A stretch of 64,000 bases of DNA from Telluria mixta (GTDB taxonomy: Bacteria; Pseudomonadota; Gammaproteobacteria; Burkholderiales; Burkholderiaceae_D). Each line of letters begins with the position of its first letter. Position 1 is the first letter of the stretch. Made by a program: the position numbers and the translations under genes. The stretch lies in the NCBI RefSeq assembly GCF_029223865.1, contig NZ_CP119520.1, positions 310,001 to 374,000 on the forward strand. The letters are read 5' to 3'. Shown here one piece after another: positions 15,799 to 23,801 of this stretch. Under the pieces are notes generated by a model. It saw nothing but the letters and a program-made list of their open reading frames with translations. It had not been told where the DNA came from and did no database searches.

Positions 15799-17352
15799 TC
15801 AGCCTTCCACGGCCACGACCAGCACCGACTTGGCCGGCACCTTGATCGTCAGCTTGCCGCCGCTGGCGTTGGCGCTGAACGGTACCGGCTTGACGGCATC
15901 CTTGCGCTCGAACGTGTTGTGGGCATCCATCGCGTCCGCGGTCAGCAGCTGGCCGCGCACGGCGCCGACGTTCTGGCCGGCGACGTTCAGGACGACGTCG
16001 GTGGCGTCATGCGGGTTGGTATTGACGAGGGCGACGTAGGTCTTGCCGTCCTTGGCCTTCGCAGCCGACGCGCTGATGCCCGGCACGCCCTGGCCGTTCG
16101 AGCCGTAGGTCGTGTTGTTCGACAGCGCCACCGGCAGCGACGTCGCGCCCTGGAACGGCACGTACATCTTGAAGGTGTAGTAGGTCGGCGTCAGCAGCAT
16201 CTTCTCGTTGTCGGTGATGATCATCGCCTGCAGCACGTTGACCATCTGCGCGATGTTCGTCATGCGCACGCGGTCGGCGTGGGCATGGAAGATGTTGAAG
16301 TTGAGCGCGGCCACGACGGCGTCGCGGATCGTATTACGCTGGAACAGGAAGCCCGGGTTGGTGCCCTTCTCCACGTCGTACCAGGTGCCCCACTCGTCCA
16401 CGTCGAAGCCGATCTTCTTCTCCGGGTCGTTCTTGTCGAGGATCGCGACGTTCTTGCGCACGAAGTCTTCCATGCGCAGCGTGTTGGTCATGGTCGAGAA
16501 CCATTCGGACTCGGGGAAGGCGGTGGCGGCGCCCTTCTTGTCCCAGTTGCCGGTCGGGAGCGTGTAATAGTGGAAGGTGATGCCTTCCGTGCGGCCCTTC
16601 AGGTCGCGCGACAGCACTTCGGTCCAGCTGGTGTCGTCGCCGTTGCCGCCGCTGGCGATCATCTTCGGACGCAGGTGCTGCGGCGCCTTCAGGAACGTGT
16701 GCCACTGGCGGTACAGGTCGGCGTAGTACTCGGGACGCATGTTGCCGCCGCAGCCCCACGACTCGTTACCGATGGCGAAGTAGGCGACCTTGAACGGCGC
16801 CGGGTGGCCGTTCTTCGCGCGCAGTTCGGCCAGGGTCGACTTGCCTTCCGACGTCATGTACTCGATCCACTCGGCCGCTTCCTGCGGCGTGCCGGTACCG
16901 AGGTTGCCGTTGACGTAGGCGTCCGCGCCCAGCATCTCGACGAGGTCGAAGAATTCATGCGTACCCACCGCATTGTTTTCCGGCACACCGCCCCAGTTCG
17001 TGTTGACCTTCACCGGACGCTTGTTGCGCGGGCCGATGCCTTCGCGCCAGTGGTATTCGTCGGCGAAGCAGCCGCCCGGCCAGCGGACCAGCGGCACGTG
17101 CATGTCCTTCAGCGCGCCGACGACGTCGTTGCGCCACCCTTTGGTATTCGGGATCTTCGAATCCGGGCCAACCCACAGGCCGCCGTAGATGCCGGTGCCG
17201 AGGTGCTCGGCGAACTGGCCGTAGACGTCCTTGTCGATCACCGCGCCCGGCTTGGACGCGTCGACGGTGACGTTCACCTGGGCGAACGCGGCGCCGGCGC
17301 AGAATGCGGCGGCAAGGCCGAGGGCGAGGATGGTGGGTTGGAATGCCTTCAT
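15799..17352 (-). CDS. abfA: Secreted GH51 alpha-L-arabinofuranosidase
   Basis: Exo-acting enzyme that removes alpha-L-arabinofuranose side chains or arabino-oligosaccharide ends; 517 aa. The TIM barrel carries acid/base Glu197 (AIGNESWGCGG) and nucleophile Glu320 (DVDEWGTWYDV), and RWPGGCFADEYHW near 90 shapes the subsite. A C-terminal jelly-roll domain covers about 400-517. Most GH51 enzymes are cytoplasmic, but this one has a clear signal peptide (residues 1-24, AAFA-QV), so cleavage is outside the inner membrane. GGAGA sits 4 bases before the ATG. A perfect 11-bp stem lies in the gap upstream, between it and the dehydrogenase gene. Confidence 0.93.
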   Translation of the reverse strand: MKAFQPTILALGLAAAFCAGAAFAQVNVTVDASKPGAVIDKDVYGQFAEHLGTGIYGGLWVGPDSKIPNTKGWRNDVVGALKDMHVPLVRWPGGCFADEYHWREGIGPRNKRPVKVNTNWGGVPENNAVGTHEFFDLVEMLGADAYVNGNLGTGTPQEAAEWIEYMTSEGKSTLAELRAKNGHPAPFKVAYFAIGNESWGCGGNMRPEYYADLYRQWHTFLKAPQHLRPKMIASGGNGDDTSWTEVLSRDLKGRTEGITFHYYTLPTGNWDKKGAATAFPESEWFSTMTNTLRMEDFVRKNVAILDKNDPEKKIGFDVDEWGTWYDVEKGTNPGFLFQRNTIRDAVVAALNFNIFHAHADRVRMTNIAQMVNVLQAMIITDNEKMLLTPTYYTFKMYVPFQGATSLPVALSNNTTYGSNGQGVPGISASAAKAKDGKTYVALVNTNPHDATDVVLNVAGQNVGAVRGQLLTADAMDAHNTFERKDAVKPVPFSANASGGKLTIKVPAKSVLVVAVEG

Positions 17353-17395
17353 GTGGTCTCCATTAGGGTGGTTGTATTGTTGTGAAGTGCAGAAT

Positions 17396-17430
17396 CCGTC
17401 AATCCCACAGGCTCGGGATTGACGGTTTTA
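17396..17430. other. Perfect 11-bp stem-loop between the SDR and GH51 genes
   Basis: CCGTCAATCCC (17396-17406), 8-base loop, GGGATTGACGG (17415-17425). On the plus strand it is followed by TTTTA, but no plus-strand gene leads into it; on the minus (operon) strand it is followed by ATTCTG, a poor U-tract. It is therefore more likely an RNA-processing or stability element in the operon than a full terminator. Confidence 0.5.
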
Positions 17431-17459
17431 GATGGGGAGGAAAAGGACAGGCGTCCTGG

Positions 17460-18227
17460 TCACACCCAGCCGGCATCGACGATGAATTCCTGGCCCGTGC
17501 ACATCTTGCTGTCGTCGGCGGACAGGAACAGCACCATCGCGGCGATATCCTCGGGCATCAGCTTGCCCGGCAGGCATTGCGAGCGCGCGATCTCGGCCTC
17601 GCCCGCCTCGTCCAGCCACAGGTCGATCTGGCGCTGGGTCATCACCCAGCCCGGCGTCACGGTGTTGACGCGGATGTTGAATTTGCCCAGGTCGCGCGCC
17701 AGGCAGCGCGTCAGGCCGATCACGGAGGCCTTCGTGGTCGCGTAGATCGGGTAGTTCGGATTCTTGGCGTGCCACGACATCGAACTGAAGTTGATGACGG
17801 AGCCGCCGCCGCGGCGCTTCATGCCTTCCAGCGCGGCCTGCACCGTGAAGAACATCGGACGCTGGTTGATATTGATGCGCTCGTCCCAGTATTCGACCGA
17901 CACCTCGCCGATCTGGTGGCGCTGGTCGTTGGCGGCGTTGTTGACGACGACGTCGAAGTCGCCCAGCTTCGCGGCCATCTCGGCCATCACGGCCTGCAGG
18001 CTCGGGATGTCGGTGATGTCGCAGTAGCGGTAGATCGGCGCCTTGTGGCCTGCTGCCGCCAGGCGTGCCACCAGCGCTTCGCTGGCATCGCGCATGATGT
18101 CGACGAAGCCGACCAGCGCGCCCTGCTCCACCAGCGCGGCGACGATCGCTTCACCGATCCCGCTGCCGCCGCCCGTCACGAATACCCGTTTGCCTTCGAG
18201 GCTACCGTACTTGGCTAAAGTACCCAT
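17460..18227 (-). CDS. SDR-family aldopentose 1-dehydrogenase (XylB/L-arabinose dehydrogenase type)
   Basis: NAD(P)-dependent oxidation of L-arabinose (or D-xylose) at C1 to the lactone, the first step of the non-phosphorylative pathway; 255 aa, cytoplasmic. Cofactor motif TGGGSGIG at residues 18-25, NNAAND at 96-101, Ser148/149 region and catalytic Tyr162-x3-Lys166 (YATTK). It tracks Caulobacter D-xylose dehydrogenase XylB closely, including YWDERININ and the CTGQEFIVDAGW ending. The surrounding enzymes favour L-arabinose as substrate. AAGGAG lies 6 bases before the ATG. An inverted-repeat element fills the gap upstream. Confidence 0.88.
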   Translation of the reverse strand: MGTLAKYGSLEGKRVFVTGGGSGIGEAIVAALVEQGALVGFVDIMRDASEALVARLAAAGHKAPIYRYCDITDIPSLQAVMAEMAAKLGDFDVVVNNAANDQRHQIGEVSVEYWDERININQRPMFFTVQAALEGMKRRGGGSVINFSSMSWHAKNPNYPIYATTKASVIGLTRCLARDLGKFNIRVNTVTPGWVMTQRQIDLWLDEAGEAEIARSQCLPGKLMPEDIAAMVLFLSADDSKMCTGQEFIVDAGWV

Positions 18228-18257
18228 CGTCGTCTCCTTACTCTTATTCTATGTGTA

Positions 18258-18326
18258 ACGCGTGGGCTCGGGGAGCCCACCCTACTGTCGCCGCTTGCGT
18301 AGGGTGGGCACCCTGTGCCCACGCGT
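18258..18326. repeat. Long palindromic repeat, copy 1 (GTAGGGTGGGC family)
   Basis: Left arm 18258-18284 (GCGTGGGCTCGGGGAGCCCA core) and right arm 18299-18326 (GTAGGGTGGGCACCCTGTGC core) are complementary, and each arm also folds on itself. A second copy at 20936-20998 has the same two arms but a different spacer. It occupies the gap between the semialdehyde dehydrogenase and SDR genes of one operon. Confidence 0.85.
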
Positions 18327-18349
18327 GACGTATGCGGCTTGTTGGCGTA

Positions 18350-19930
18350 TCAGTCCTTGCCCAGCGCGCCGTCGCGGCGGCGCCAGATGCCGCGCGGGTT
18401 CTCGTCGCGCAGCACCGCCGGCAGCAGTGCCTGCGGCAGGTTCTGGTACGCCACGGGGCGCAGGAAGCGGAAGATCGCGCCCGTGCCCACCGAGGTGCTG
18501 CGGCCGTCGGCCGTGGCCGGGAACGGACCGCCGTGCACCATCGCGTGCGTCACTTCCACGCCGGTGCCGAAGCCGTTGGCCAAGATGCGGCCGACCTTGC
18601 GCTCCAGCGTCGGCAGCAGGACCTGTGCCGCCGCGATATCGCCCTCTTCCAGGTGGATCGCGGCCGTCAGCTGGCCTTCCAGGTGCTCGACGATGGCGCG
18701 CATCTGCTCGACGTCCTTGCAAACGACCAGCAGCGAGGCCGGGCCGAACACTTCTTCATGCAGCTCCTTGCGGGCCAGGAAGGCGTCGCCTTCCACGCGG
18801 AACAGCGCGGCGTGGCCCTGGTTCTCTTCGTGCTCCAGGCGCAGCAGCGTGGTCACCGCTTCGTTGCTGCCCAGCGCGGCGACGCCGCGGCGGAAGCTCG
18901 ATGCGATACCGGCCGACAGCATCGTCGCCGGCTGCGTGTCGTTCAGCGCGGCCGTGGCCGACGCGCAGAACGTCGCCAGGCCCGGGCCGTCGATCGCCAG
19001 CACGAGGCCGGGGTTGGTGCAGAACTGGCCGACGCCCAAGGTCAGCGACGCGGCGAATTCGCGGCCGATGCGCTCGGCGTGCTGTTCCAGCGCCTGCGGC
19101 AGCAGGAACACCGGATTGATGCTGCTCATCTCGGCGTAGACCGGGATCGGCTGCTGGCGGCCCGCAGCGACGGCCATCAGGGCGGTGCCGCCCGAACGCG
19201 AACCGGTGAAGCCGACGGCCTGGATGGCCGGATGGGCGACGAGCGCCTGGCCGATGCCGTTGCCCGTGCCGGTCAGCAGCGCGAACGTGCCGGCCGGCAG
19301 GCCGCACAGTTCGACGGCTTTCACGACGGCGCGCGCCACCAGTTCCGACGTGCCCGGGTGGGCCGAGTGGGCCTTCAGCACGACCGGGCAGCCGGCCGCG
19401 AAGGCCGATGCCGTGTCGCCGCCGGCGACGGAGAATGCGAGCGGGAAGTTCGATGCGGCGAACACGGCGACGGGGCCGACGCCGATCAGGCGGCTGCGCA
19501 GGTCCGGACGCGGCGGCGTGCGCTGCGGCAGGGCCGGATCGATGCGCGGATCCTGCCACGACCCTTCACGCAGCAGGCTGGCGAACAGCTTCAGCTGGGT
19601 GCAGGTGCGGCCACGCTCGCCTTCGATGCGGCCGCGCGGCAGGCCGGTTTCAAGCATCGCGCGCTCGACCAGCGCATCGCCCAGGGCCATGATCTGCTCG
19701 GCGACGGTGTCGAGGAACGCGGCGCGCTCTTCGTCGGTCGTGTTGCGGAAGATGTCGAACGCCTTGCCGGCCAGGCTGCAGGCCTGGTCGATCTGGTCGA
19801 TGTCGACCATGTTGAACGCGGGTTCGATGTGCGTGCGTGCGCCCGGGTTCCAGGCCTTGAACGAGCCGCCGGCGCCGCGCTGCGCGACGCCGCCGATGAG
19901 GGCTTCGCCGGTGATTTGTGCGATGGTCAT
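18350..19930 (-). CDS. 2-oxoglutarate semialdehyde dehydrogenase (KGSADH)
   Basis: Oxidises 2,5-dioxopentanoate to 2-oxoglutarate, the last step of the pathway, with NAD(P); 526 aa, the long form typical of this ALDH group. Catalytic Cys304 (GQFCTNPG) and general base Glu267 (YAEMSSINP) are in place, with the Asn161 region AASNFPLAFS and Lys186 (VLKAHSAHPGTS) for cofactor binding. The HAMVHGGPFPATADGRSTSVGT stretch near the end is characteristic of KGSADH and related NADP aldehyde dehydrogenases. Its start overlaps the stop of the dehydratase gene before it (ATGA), so production of the labile semialdehyde and its oxidation are translationally coupled. Confidence 0.92.
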   Translation of the reverse strand: MTIAQITGEALIGGVAQRGAGGSFKAWNPGARTHIEPAFNMVDIDQIDQACSLAGKAFDIFRNTTDEERAAFLDTVAEQIMALGDALVERAMLETGLPRGRIEGERGRTCTQLKLFASLLREGSWQDPRIDPALPQRTPPRPDLRSRLIGVGPVAVFAASNFPLAFSVAGGDTASAFAAGCPVVLKAHSAHPGTSELVARAVVKAVELCGLPAGTFALLTGTGNGIGQALVAHPAIQAVGFTGSRSGGTALMAVAAGRQQPIPVYAEMSSINPVFLLPQALEQHAERIGREFAASLTLGVGQFCTNPGLVLAIDGPGLATFCASATAALNDTQPATMLSAGIASSFRRGVAALGSNEAVTTLLRLEHEENQGHAALFRVEGDAFLARKELHEEVFGPASLLVVCKDVEQMRAIVEHLEGQLTAAIHLEEGDIAAAQVLLPTLERKVGRILANGFGTGVEVTHAMVHGGPFPATADGRSTSVGTGAIFRFLRPVAYQNLPQALLPAVLRDENPRGIWRRRDGALGKD

Positions 19931-20919
19931 AAGGTCTTCACTTTCGCGAATTGAGTAGATTGTACGGCGAGCTTGTTACGCAGTGCGGGGCCGAATTGCG
20001 GCGATTCGACTTCGAAGGTCTCGCCGGCCTGTACGCTGATGTTGTCGGCGAAGCTCAGGGTCGCGGTACCGAAGAAGTGGATGTGCACGTCGCCCGGGCG
20101 GTTGAACAGGCCGTACTTGAAGTGGTGGTATTCCAGGTTGCCGATCGTGTGCGACATGTTCTGCTCGCCCGACACGAACGCCTTTTCCCAGCGCACGGAG
20201 CCGTCGGCGGCGCGGATGCGCGACACGCCTTCGACGTGGGCCGGCAGCTCGCCGACCAGCAGCGCCGGACCGATGCCGCAGTTGCGCAGCTTGGAGTGCG
20301 CGAGGTACAGGTAGTTCTGGCGTTCCGTCACGTGGTCCGAGAACTCGTTGCCGATCGCGAAACCGACGCGGTATGGCTGGCCGTCGTCGCCGATCACGTA
20401 CAGGCCGGCGATCTCCGGCTCTTCGCCGCCGTCCAGCGAGAAGTCCGGCATTTCCATGTCCTGGCCGCTGGCGCGCACGATCGAGCCGTCGCCCTTGTAG
20501 AACCATTCCGGCTGCACGCCGGCCTTGCCCGCTTCCGGCTTGCCGCCTTCGACGCCCATGCGGAACATCTTCATGGAGTCGGACAGCGTCTCGACGTCGC
20601 CGCCGATCTTCTTGTGCATGGCGTCGCGCGTGTCGGCGCTGCCCAGGTGCGTCAGGCCCGTGCCGGTGACGTAGGTGTGGGCGGCGTCCGGATGGTCGAG
20701 CGGGGCCAGCACGCGGCCTGCCTGCGCGATCGCTTCGTACGATTCGGTGTCGCCTTTGGCGGCGGCGTCTGCCAGGACGGCCAGGCCCTTGCCCTGCGCG
20801 ATGGCGGCCTGCGCGAGTTCCAAGGTGGTGGCGTAGCCGGTGATGGCGGTGACGGTGTCACCGTTCAGGATGCCGACGCGGCGGTCGCCGGTGGCGGATT
20901 TGTATTGGATGAGCAGCAT
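19927..20919 (-). CDS. AraD1/GguC-family 2-keto-3-deoxy-pentonate dehydratase
   Basis: FAH-superfamily protein of the AraD1/GguC family, 330 aa, expected to dehydrate 2-keto-3-deoxy-L-arabinonate to 2-oxoglutarate semialdehyde. This substitutes for the aldolase-fold AraD of Azospirillum. An N-terminal 60-70 residue domain precedes the FAH fold; motifs include YVTGTGLTHLGSA, EWFYKGDG, the acidic metal site GGEEPEIAGLYVI and IGNEFSDHVTE. Position directly between the L-arabinonate dehydratase and KGSADH genes, and coupling to the latter, support the role. Reaction assigned from family knowledge and context. Confidence 0.85.
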   Translation of the reverse strand: MLLIQYKSATGDRRVGILNGDTVTAITGYATTLELAQAAIAQGKGLAVLADAAAKGDTESYEAIAQAGRVLAPLDHPDAAHTYVTGTGLTHLGSADTRDAMHKKIGGDVETLSDSMKMFRMGVEGGKPEAGKAGVQPEWFYKGDGSIVRASGQDMEMPDFSLDGGEEPEIAGLYVIGDDGQPYRVGFAIGNEFSDHVTERQNYLYLAHSKLRNCGIGPALLVGELPAHVEGVSRIRAADGSVRWEKAFVSGEQNMSHTIGNLEYHHFKYGLFNRPGDVHIHFFGTATLSFADNISVQAGETFEVESPQFGPALRNKLAVQSTQFAKVKTL

Positions 20920-20935
20920 AGTGGGATCTCAAATA

Positions 20936-20998
20936 GCGCGTGGGCTCGGAGAGCCCACCCTACGCAACACGGTAGGGTGGGCACCCCGTGCCCACGCG
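20936..20998. repeat. Long palindromic repeat, copy 2 (GTAGGGTGGGC family)
   Basis: Left arm 20936-20963 (GCGTGGGCTCGGAGAGCCCA core) pairs with right arm 20972-20998 (GTAGGGTGGGCACCCCGTGC core). The arms match copy 1 at 18258-18326 with one or two changes; the spacers differ (8 bases here against 14). It lies between the L-arabinonate dehydratase and AraD1-family genes. Confidence 0.85.
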
Positions 20999-21008
20999 AA
21001 TGCCAACA

Positions 21009-22751
21009 TTAATGGGAATGCTTGGGCACGGCCGAACCGCGGCAGCCGACGAGGAAGTCGAAGTCGCAGCCCTCGTCCGCCTGCAGCACGTGATCCAGGT
21101 ACAGGCCGGCGTAACCGGTGCGCGGCGCTTCCTTCTGGTTCTCGGCGCGGTCCGCGAGACGGGTCTTGATCTCGTCTTCCGGCACGTCCAGGTGCAGGCG
21201 GCCGGCCTTGCAATCGAGTTCGATGAAGTCGCCGTCCTTGACGATGCCCAGCGGGCCGCCGGCCATCGCTTCCGGTGCAACGTGCAGCACGACGGTGCCG
21301 TAGGCGGTGCCGCTCATGCGCGCATCCGAGATGCGGACCATGTCGGTGATCCCCTTCGCCAGCAGCTTCGGCGGGAGCCCCATATTGCCCACTTCGGCCA
21401 TGCCCGGGTAGCCCTTCGGACCGCAGTTCTTCATCACGAGGATGGAGTTCTCGTCGACGTCCAGGTCCGGATCGACGATGCGCGCCTTGTAGTGGTCGAA
21501 GTCTTCGAACACGACGGCCTTGCCGCGGTGCTTCATCAGGTGCGGCGATGCGGCCGACGGTTTCAGCACGGCGCCGCGCGGGGCCAGGTTGCCGCGCAGG
21601 ATGCAGATGCCGCCGTCGTCGATCAGCGGGTTGTCGATCTTGCGGATCACTTCGTCGTTGTAGATCGGCGCGTCCTGGACGTTTTCCCAGATCGTCTTGC
21701 CGTTCACGGTCAACGCGTCCTTGTGCGGCAGCAGGTTGCTTTCGCCCAGGCGGCGCAGCACGCCCGGCAGGCCGCCGGCGTAGTAAAACTCTTCCATCAG
21801 GAAGCGGCCCGAAGGCAGCAGGTCGACGATGGTCGGGGTGCCCTTGCCGATAGCGGTCCAGTCTTCCAGTTCCAGCGGCACGCCCATGCGGCCGGCGATG
21901 GCTTTCAGGTGGATCACGGCGTTGGTCGAACCGCCGATGGCGGCATTCGTGCGGATCGCGTTCTCGAAGTTCTCGCGCTTGAGGATCTTCGACAGTTTCA
22001 GGTCTTCGTTGACCATCTCGACGATGCGGATGCCGGACATGTGCGCCAGCACGTAGCGGCGCGCGTCGACGGCGGGGATCGCGGCGTTGTGCGGCAGCGA
22101 GACGCCCAGCGATTCGGCCATGCAGGCCATCGTCGACGCGGTGCCCATCGTGTTGCAGGTACCGGCCGAGCGGGAGTGGCCCGCTTCGGCGGCGAGGAAG
22201 TCGTGCATCGAGATCTGGCCGCCCTTGGCCTGCTCGTGCAGCTGCCAGACGGCGGTGCCGGAACCGATGTCCTTGCCGTTCAGCTTACCGTTCAGCATCG
22301 GGCCGCCGGTGACGACGATGGCCGGAATGTCGACGCTGGCCGCGCCCATCAGCAGGGCCGGCGTGGTCTTGTCGCAGCCGACCAGCAGGACGACGCCGTC
22401 CATCGGATTGCCGCGAATGGATTCTTCGACGTCCATGCTGGCCAGGTTACGGGTCAGCATGGCGGTCGGACGCAGGTTCGATTCGCCGTTCGAGAACACG
22501 GGGAATTCGACCGGGAAGCCGCCCGCCTCCAGGATGCCGCGCTTGACGTGCTCGGCGAGCTTGCGGAAGTGGGCGTTACAGGGGGTCAATTCGGACCAGG
22601 TGTTGCAGATGCCGATGATCGGCTTGCCCTGGAATTCATGATCGGGGATACCCTGGTTCTTCATCCAGCTCCGGTACATGAAGCCGTTCTTGTCCTGGGT
22701 ACCGAACCACGCTGCGGAACGCAGGGTGGGCTTCTTTTTTGTCTCGGACAT
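21009..22751 (-). CDS. araC: L-arabinonate dehydratase (IlvD/Edd family)
   Basis: Dehydrates L-arabinonate (or D-xylonate/D-fuconate) to the 2-keto-3-deoxy acid; 580 aa. The three [2Fe-2S] cysteine ligands known from Rhizobium L-arabinonate dehydratase are present at nearly identical positions: Cys58 (ELTPCNAH), Cys126 (VGCDKTTPA) and Cys199 (AGTCNTMG). NEDLKLSKIL and SDARMSGTAYGT complete the family pattern. A strong GGAGG lies 6 bases before the ATG. It is the first gene behind its own regulated promoter and heads the catabolic operon of dehydratase, AraD1, KGSADH and SDR, with the secreted arabinan hydrolases downstream. The symbol follows Azospirillum usage and is unrelated to the E. coli AraC regulator. 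Confidence 0.9.
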   Translation of the reverse strand: MSETKKKPTLRSAAWFGTQDKNGFMYRSWMKNQGIPDHEFQGKPIIGICNTWSELTPCNAHFRKLAEHVKRGILEAGGFPVEFPVFSNGESNLRPTAMLTRNLASMDVEESIRGNPMDGVVLLVGCDKTTPALLMGAASVDIPAIVVTGGPMLNGKLNGKDIGSGTAVWQLHEQAKGGQISMHDFLAAEAGHSRSAGTCNTMGTASTMACMAESLGVSLPHNAAIPAVDARRYVLAHMSGIRIVEMVNEDLKLSKILKRENFENAIRTNAAIGGSTNAVIHLKAIAGRMGVPLELEDWTAIGKGTPTIVDLLPSGRFLMEEFYYAGGLPGVLRRLGESNLLPHKDALTVNGKTIWENVQDAPIYNDEVIRKIDNPLIDDGGICILRGNLAPRGAVLKPSAASPHLMKHRGKAVVFEDFDHYKARIVDPDLDVDENSILVMKNCGPKGYPGMAEVGNMGLPPKLLAKGITDMVRISDARMSGTAYGTVVLHVAPEAMAGGPLGIVKDGDFIELDCKAGRLHLDVPEDEIKTRLADRAENQKEAPRTGYAGLYLDHVLQADEGCDFDFLVGCRGSAVPKHSH

Positions 22752-22814
22752 TCTTCCTCCGTCGTTTTTGTAATCTGAGCGACCCTTGTCGTCGTCCAGC
22801 TCAGCGATGAAGGA

Positions 22815-22872
22815 AGTCTAAAGGCCGATAAGATAACTTTCCAATCAATTTTTAGCAGCAATCGATATCGTT
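22815..22872 (-). promoter_or_regulatory. Regulated promoter of the L-arabinonate dehydratase operon
   Basis: Minus strand: AACGATATCGA (22862-22872), 14 bases, TGATTGGAA with TTGGAA as -35 (22839-22844), 18 bases, TAGACT as -10 (22815-22820). The palindrome CGATATCG would centre about 60 bases before the start of transcription, where LysR-type activators bind. Same sequence and spacing as at 29989-30046. Confidence 0.65.
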
Positions 22873-22891
22873 ATCGGCATCGCTGTTACCG

Positions 22892-23779
22892 CTATCGGCG
22901 CCGACCAGCGAATTTCACCTCTGCCAAGCCCTTAACTGGTAGCAATTTTGCAAATACGCCGCCCGATTTTGGTGCATCTGCCAGCTGGCCGGCCTGCAGG
23001 CCGACTGTTGCGGAAGTGACATACAAGACGTCCAGGCCGGGTCCGCCGAACGCCGGACACGTCGGTTGCGGGGCGGGCAGCGTCAATACGCGATCGACGG
23101 CGCCGTCCGGGGCGAAGCGCACGACCTGCCCCGCGCCCCAGCGCGTGCTCCACAGATAGCCGTCCGCGTCGATGGTCGAGCCGTCCGGATCGCCCGGCGC
23201 CGCGTCGGCCGCCGCGAATTCGCGCAGGTTGGCAATGGCGCCCGTGTCCGGATCATAGTCGCAGCAGCGGATCTCGCGCGTGCCCGAATCCGCGTAATAC
23301 ATCGTGCGGCCGTCGGGGCTGAAGCAGATGCTGTTGGCGATGGCGACGCCGCCCAGCGGCAGGCGCTCCAGCGACAGGTCGTGATTCAGCCGGTAGAAAC
23401 CGCCGATGGGATCCTTCGGGTTCTCGGCCTGGTTGAACACGCCGAACACGAAGCGGCCCTGGCGGTCGGTGCGGCCGTCATTGAGACGCGTGGTGGGCAG
23501 GTGCGCCTCGACGTCGCAGATGCGGTCGAGTTCTCCGCTGGCCAGGTCGAAGAACGCGAGACCCGACGCGAGACCCAGCAGCAGGCGGCCGTCGTCGTGC
23601 GTCAGCGCCATGGAGCACAGGCGCTCGGGCAGCGGCCAGCGCTGCAGCGCGCCCGTTGCGGGTGCGTGCGACCACAGTTCGCTGCCTTCGATGTCGGTCC
23701 AGAACAGGCGTGCGCCCTTGTCGTCCCAGATGATCCCCTCGCCGAGCACGTGCCGGCCATCCACCACCAGTTCCATCAT
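22892..23779 (-). CDS. SMP-30/gluconolactonase family L-arabinolactonase
   Basis: Opens L-arabino-gamma-lactone to L-arabinonate, the second pathway step; about 295 aa, cytoplasmic, six-bladed beta-propeller with a divalent metal. Motifs: HVLGEGIIWDD (metal Glu), TRLNDGRTDRQGRFVFGVF, GVAIANSICFSPDGRTMYYADS, DPDGSTIDADGYLWSTRWGAGQV and the final PTCPAFGGPGLDVLYVTSA. I start at the first of two adjacent ATGs, with GGAGA about 8 bases upstream; the open frame extends 21 residues further but those look non-coding. It follows the mutarotase gene by 22 bases. Confidence 0.9.
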   Translation of the reverse strand: MMELVVDGRHVLGEGIIWDDKGARLFWTDIEGSELWSHAPATGALQRWPLPERLCSMALTHDDGRLLLGLASGLAFFDLASGELDRICDVEAHLPTTRLNDGRTDRQGRFVFGVFNQAENPKDPIGGFYRLNHDLSLERLPLGGVAIANSICFSPDGRTMYYADSGTREIRCCDYDPDTGAIANLREFAAADAAPGDPDGSTIDADGYLWSTRWGAGQVVRFAPDGAVDRVLTLPAPQPTCPAFGGPGLDVLYVTSATVGLQAGQLADAPKSGGVFAKLLPVKGLAEVKFAGRRR

Positions 23780-23801
23780 CGATTTTTCTCCAGTCTCCTG
23801 A

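Noticed and set aside
17396..17430. Intrinsic terminator on the plus strand (stem followed by TTTTA)
   Set aside because: No plus-strand gene reads into it; the surrounding genes are on the minus strand, where the U-tract is poor. Kept as a stem-loop only.
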